DNA of 64,000 nt from Paracoccus rhizosphaerae (GTDB lineage: Bacteria; Pseudomonadota; Alphaproteobacteria; Rhodobacterales; Rhodobacteraceae): contig NZ_JAOTBE010000005.1 of the NCBI RefSeq assembly GCF_026162645.1, positions 1-64,000 on the forward strand. The letters run 5' to 3'. The notes beneath the pieces were generated by a model. It had not been told where the DNA came from and did not search any database. It worked only from the letters and a program-made list of their open reading frames with translations. The position numbers were made by a program, and so were the translations under genes. This document shows positions 61,677 to 64,000 of this stretch, piece by piece; the first letter of the stretch is position 1; the number at the start of each line of letters is the position of its first letter.

Positions 61677-62735
61677 TCAGCCGTCCGCTTGCAGAAACGC
61701 AGGCGCCTTCTCGGTTTCGACAGTGGCGCGGGTACGTGGCAGCGCCGCCTTCTGTTCGGACTGCAGATAGGCCAGCAGCCTTTCCCGGATCTCGCAGCGC
61801 AGGTCGAAGGCGCGGCCGGCGTTGCGAGCGCTGGCCAGAACGCGAACCTCGACCACGCTTTCGCGGAAGTCGGTGACCTGCAGCACGAAGGTCTCTCCGT
61901 TCCACAGGGGCGATGCGCGGACGATCCGTTCGGCCTCGGCCCGCAAGTCTGGGATCGATACGTCGTAATCGACATAAAGCATCACCACCCCGATCAGCGT
62001 CGCGTCGCTGCGGGTCCAGTTCTGGAACGGCGTCTCCATGAAATAATTCAGCGGCACGATCAGCCGGCGCTTGTCCCAGATGCGGACGACGACATAGGTC
62101 GCGGTGATCTCCTCGACATTGCCCCATTCGCCCTCGACGATGACGGCGTCATCGATGCGGATGGGCTGCGTCAGGGCCAGCTGGATGCCCGCCAGAAGGT
62201 TGCGCAGGACCGGCTGCAGCGCCAGACCGACAACGATGCCCGCCGCCCCGGCCGAGGCCAGCAGGCTGACGCCGTATTGCCGCACGCCGTCGATGGTCAT
62301 CAGCGCCGCGCTGAGGCCGATGGCAAAGATCAGCACATCACCCACGCGGTGGAGGATGCGCGTCTGTGTCACATGCTTGCGCGCGATCAGGTTGTCCTCG
62401 ACATCCAGTCGGAAGCGGCGCAGGTGCAGCGCCATCCAGATGTCCAGGGCCGCACGGAACATCATCGTGACGCAGGCGATGAAGGCCAGCAGCAGCAGGT
62501 GACGCAGCAGCGCCGTTTCGGGCCAAGGCAGCGGTACGGCGTTCGAGGCGACCGAGACCGCCACGATGATCAGGGCCAGCTGGACCGCGCCACGGGTGCG
62601 GGCCAGAAGCGGACGCCAGAAGCCGCCGTTATGGGCCACCACGCGCAGCGCCACGCGCTGGATCACCATAAAGGCCAGCCAGGCCACGACAAGCGCAAGG
62701 GCGAAGACAAGGGCGGTCTCGGTCCAGCGGGTCAT
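61677..62735 (-). CDS. MscS-family mechanosensitive ion channel
   Basis: 352 residues from ATG 62735. About five membrane segments, then the pore helix and beta domain of MscS: SLLASAGAAGIVVGLALQPV, RNLLAGIQLALTQPIRIDDA and VEEITATYVVVRIWDKRRLIVPLNYF (in part VVVRIWDKRRLIVPLNYFM). Opens under membrane tension at low osmolarity. The frame extends to 62906 but that part is unconserved. Convergent with the ferritin-like operon; divergent from the NADH dehydrogenase gene. Confidence 0.9.
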   Translation of the reverse strand: MTRWTETALVFALALVVAWLAFMVIQRVALRVVAHNGGFWRPLLARTRGAVQLALIIVAVSVASNAVPLPWPETALLRHLLLLAFIACVTMMFRAALDIWMALHLRRFRLDVEDNLIARKHVTQTRILHRVGDVLIFAIGLSAALMTIDGVRQYGVSLLASAGAAGIVVGLALQPVLRNLLAGIQLALTQPIRIDDAVIVEGEWGNVEEITATYVVVRIWDKRRLIVPLNYFMETPFQNWTRSDATLIGVVMLYVDYDVSIPDLRAEAERIVRASPLWNGETFVLQVTDFRESVVEVRVLASARNAGRAFDLRCEIRERLLAYLQSEQKAALPRTRATVETEKAPAFLQADG

Positions 62736-62899
62736 GCAAACTCCATTCTTGGTGTCAGGTCGGGGCCGCGCAGCCCCTCGGGGGTCGAACAACCCTTGCC
62801 CCGTCAGGTTCCACGGACCGGACGCATCCACCGGCAGCGGCCGATGCCCGCCGGGTTGCGACATTCCTGCATGGCCGGGCTGCAGGACAGGGGGATGTC

Positions 62900-62924
62900 G
62901 GAACATTCGCCACCTCCAGCGCTT
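62900..62924 (+). promoter_or_regulatory. EcfG-type promoter candidate before the NADH dehydrogenase gene
   Basis: GGAAC (62900-62904), 16 bases, GCTT (62921-62924), 54 bases before the ATG. The -10 element is weaker than at the other sites. Confidence 0.45.
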
Positions 62925-62977
62925 GGGTCAAGGCAGGGGCGGCAGCCACAAGGCAACGCGGATGGAAAGGCAGAACG

Positions 62978-64000
62978 ATGACAGCCCACCACGAGCAGCA
63001 TGACATCGCCACCTGGACGACCGACGTGCTGGTGATCGGCGCGGGTTTCGCCGGGCTGGAGGTCGCGCGTGCCTTGGGCCGGGCCGGCATCCCAGCAATT
63101 ATCGTGGACCGGCGCAACCATCACCTGTTCCAGCCGCTGCTCTACCAGGTGGCGACGGCGTCGCTGTCGGCTACTGACGTGGCCGAGCCGGTGCGCCAGA
63201 TCCTTCGACGCCACCGGTCGGTGCAGGTGATCCTGGGCGAGGTCGAACAGGTCGACGCGACGCTCTGCCGCGCGCGCCTGGGCGGCGGAGAGCTGATCGC
63301 GTACCGGCATCTCGTCCTGGCGCCCGGATCGGGGCACAGCTATTTCGGCCATGACGATTGGGCGGCGCATGCGCCCGGCCTGAAATCGATCGAGGACGCC
63401 CGCAGCATCCGGTCACGCCTGCTGGTGGCCTTCGAACGCGCCGAACGCTGCACCGATCCCGACGAAAAGCGCCGCCTGCTGACCTTCGCGATCATCGGCG
63501 CCGGTCCAACCGGAGTCGAGCTTGCGGGCTCGATCTCGGAACTGGGGCGGCGGACACTGGCGCGAGAGTTTCGTACCATCGACCCGGCCGCCATCCGCAT
63601 CCTGCTGATCGAGGCGGGGCCACGCATCCTGGCGGGTTTTCCCGACGACATGGCCGCCTATGCCAGCGACAGCCTGGAATGTCGCGGCGTCGAGATCCGG
63701 ACCGGAACACCCGTCAGCGATATCGGTCCCGAACATGTCGAGCTGGACGACGAAAGCCTCGATGTCGGTTTGATCATCTGGGCCGCGGGGGTTCGGCCCT
63801 CGCCCCTGGCGGCGCAGGTTGCCGAGACGGATCGCGGCGGCCGGGCCATCGTCGACGCGCGGCTGATGGTCCCAGGCCTCGACAACGTCTTCGTGCTGGG
63901 CGACGCGGCCGCCTGCCCCGATGCCGAGGGAAACCCCCTTCCCGGCCTGGCGCAGGTCGCGCAGCAGCAGGGCCGCCACCTAGGGCCGGCGCTGGTCGCG
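62978..64000 (+). CDS. Type II NADH dehydrogenase (NDH-2), 3' end outside window
   Basis: Starts MTAHHEQHDIATWTTDVLVI at ATG 62978 (AAAGG upstream) and is open to the last base, 341 residues. FAD-binding GAGFAGLEVARALGRAG, NHHLFQPLLYQVATASLSA, the second dinucleotide site FAIIGAGPTGVELAGSISEL, and VFVLGDAAACPD. NDH-2 oxidises NADH and passes electrons to quinone without pumping protons. The C-terminal membrane-binding part lies beyond the window. An EcfG-type promoter lies upstream, suggesting stress-linked respiration. Confidence 0.92.
   Translation, partial: MTAHHEQHDIATWTTDVLVIGAGFAGLEVARALGRAGIPAIIVDRRNHHLFQPLLYQVATASLSATDVAEPVRQILRRHRSVQVILGEVEQVDATLCRARLGGGELIAYRHLVLAPGSGHSYFGHDDWAAHAPGLKSIEDARSIRSRLLVAFERAERCTDPDEKRRLLTFAIIGAGPTGVELAGSISELGRRTLAREFRTIDPAAIRILLIEAGPRILAGFPDDMAAYASDSLECRGVEIRTGTPVSDIGPEHVELDDESLDVGLIIWAAGVRPSPLAAQVAETDRGGRAIVDARLMVPGLDNVFVLGDAAACPDAEGNPLPGLAQVAQQQGRHLGPALVA

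Overview
High-GC window (most codons end in G or C) from an alphaproteobacterium, most likely Rhodobacteraceae and Paracoccus-like. The F0 genes atpI-atpB-atpE-atpX-atpF form a block without the F1 genes. Other pointers are a B12-dependent class II ribonucleotide reductase, a lumped aminotransferase/amidase/PBP1A locus, and an EcfG-type sigma factor with GGAAC-type promoters. The assignment rests on gene content and protein style, not on a database search. No rRNA, tRNA or CRISPR was found.

0-10 kb: two decayed insertion sequences (IS481-like pieces and an IS5-like pseudogene) stop just before the terminator of the F0 ATP synthase operon. Next come an ArsR-family regulator with a pseudouridine kinase/glycosidase pair, a patatin-like lipase, prfB and an MgtC-like protein. 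10-25 kb: cell-wall genes (mrcA, amiC), an aminotransferase, a periplasmic DsbA-like protein, a mannose-1-phosphate guanylyltransferase/isomerase, a 630-bp structured non-coding stretch, nrdJ, 5-formyl-THF cyclo-ligase, mgtE, hisN and an XRE regulator.

25-45 kb: quinone reductase, a Bax-inhibitor-1 family protein, an M20 amidohydrolase with an unassigned membrane protein and divergent MarR regulator, and a long minus-strand run: gamma-glutamyltransferase-like enzyme, SBF-type symporter, PaoABC-type molybdenum dehydrogenase, FdhF/YdeP-type molybdoenzyme. A GntR regulator diverges from that run, with palindromic operator candidates between. An RND efflux pair and an inositol-monophosphatase-like enzyme follow.

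46-50 kb: a tightly packed five-gene operon: GTP cyclohydrolase II-like, BchC-like dehydrogenase, divergent 6-pyruvoyltetrahydropterin-synthase-like protein, SAM methyltransferase and a RibD-type reductase without a deaminase domain. Together these look like an uncharacterised pterin/flavin-type pathway. 50-53.5 kb: glutarate/glutaryl-CoA catabolism (CoA-transferase, gcdH) with a divergent LysR regulator and a perfect 10-bp inverted-repeat operator.

53.6-64 kb: a stress-response island around an EcfG-like sigma factor. Five transcription units start behind a GGAAC-N16-(G/T/C)(G/C)TT element: PRC-barrel envelope protein, two SDR enzymes, a small hydrophilic protein operon with a ferritin-like protein, and a type II NADH dehydrogenase. 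Two small paralogous proteins that faintly resemble the anti-sigma factor NepR lie in the same island. The last gene runs off the window.
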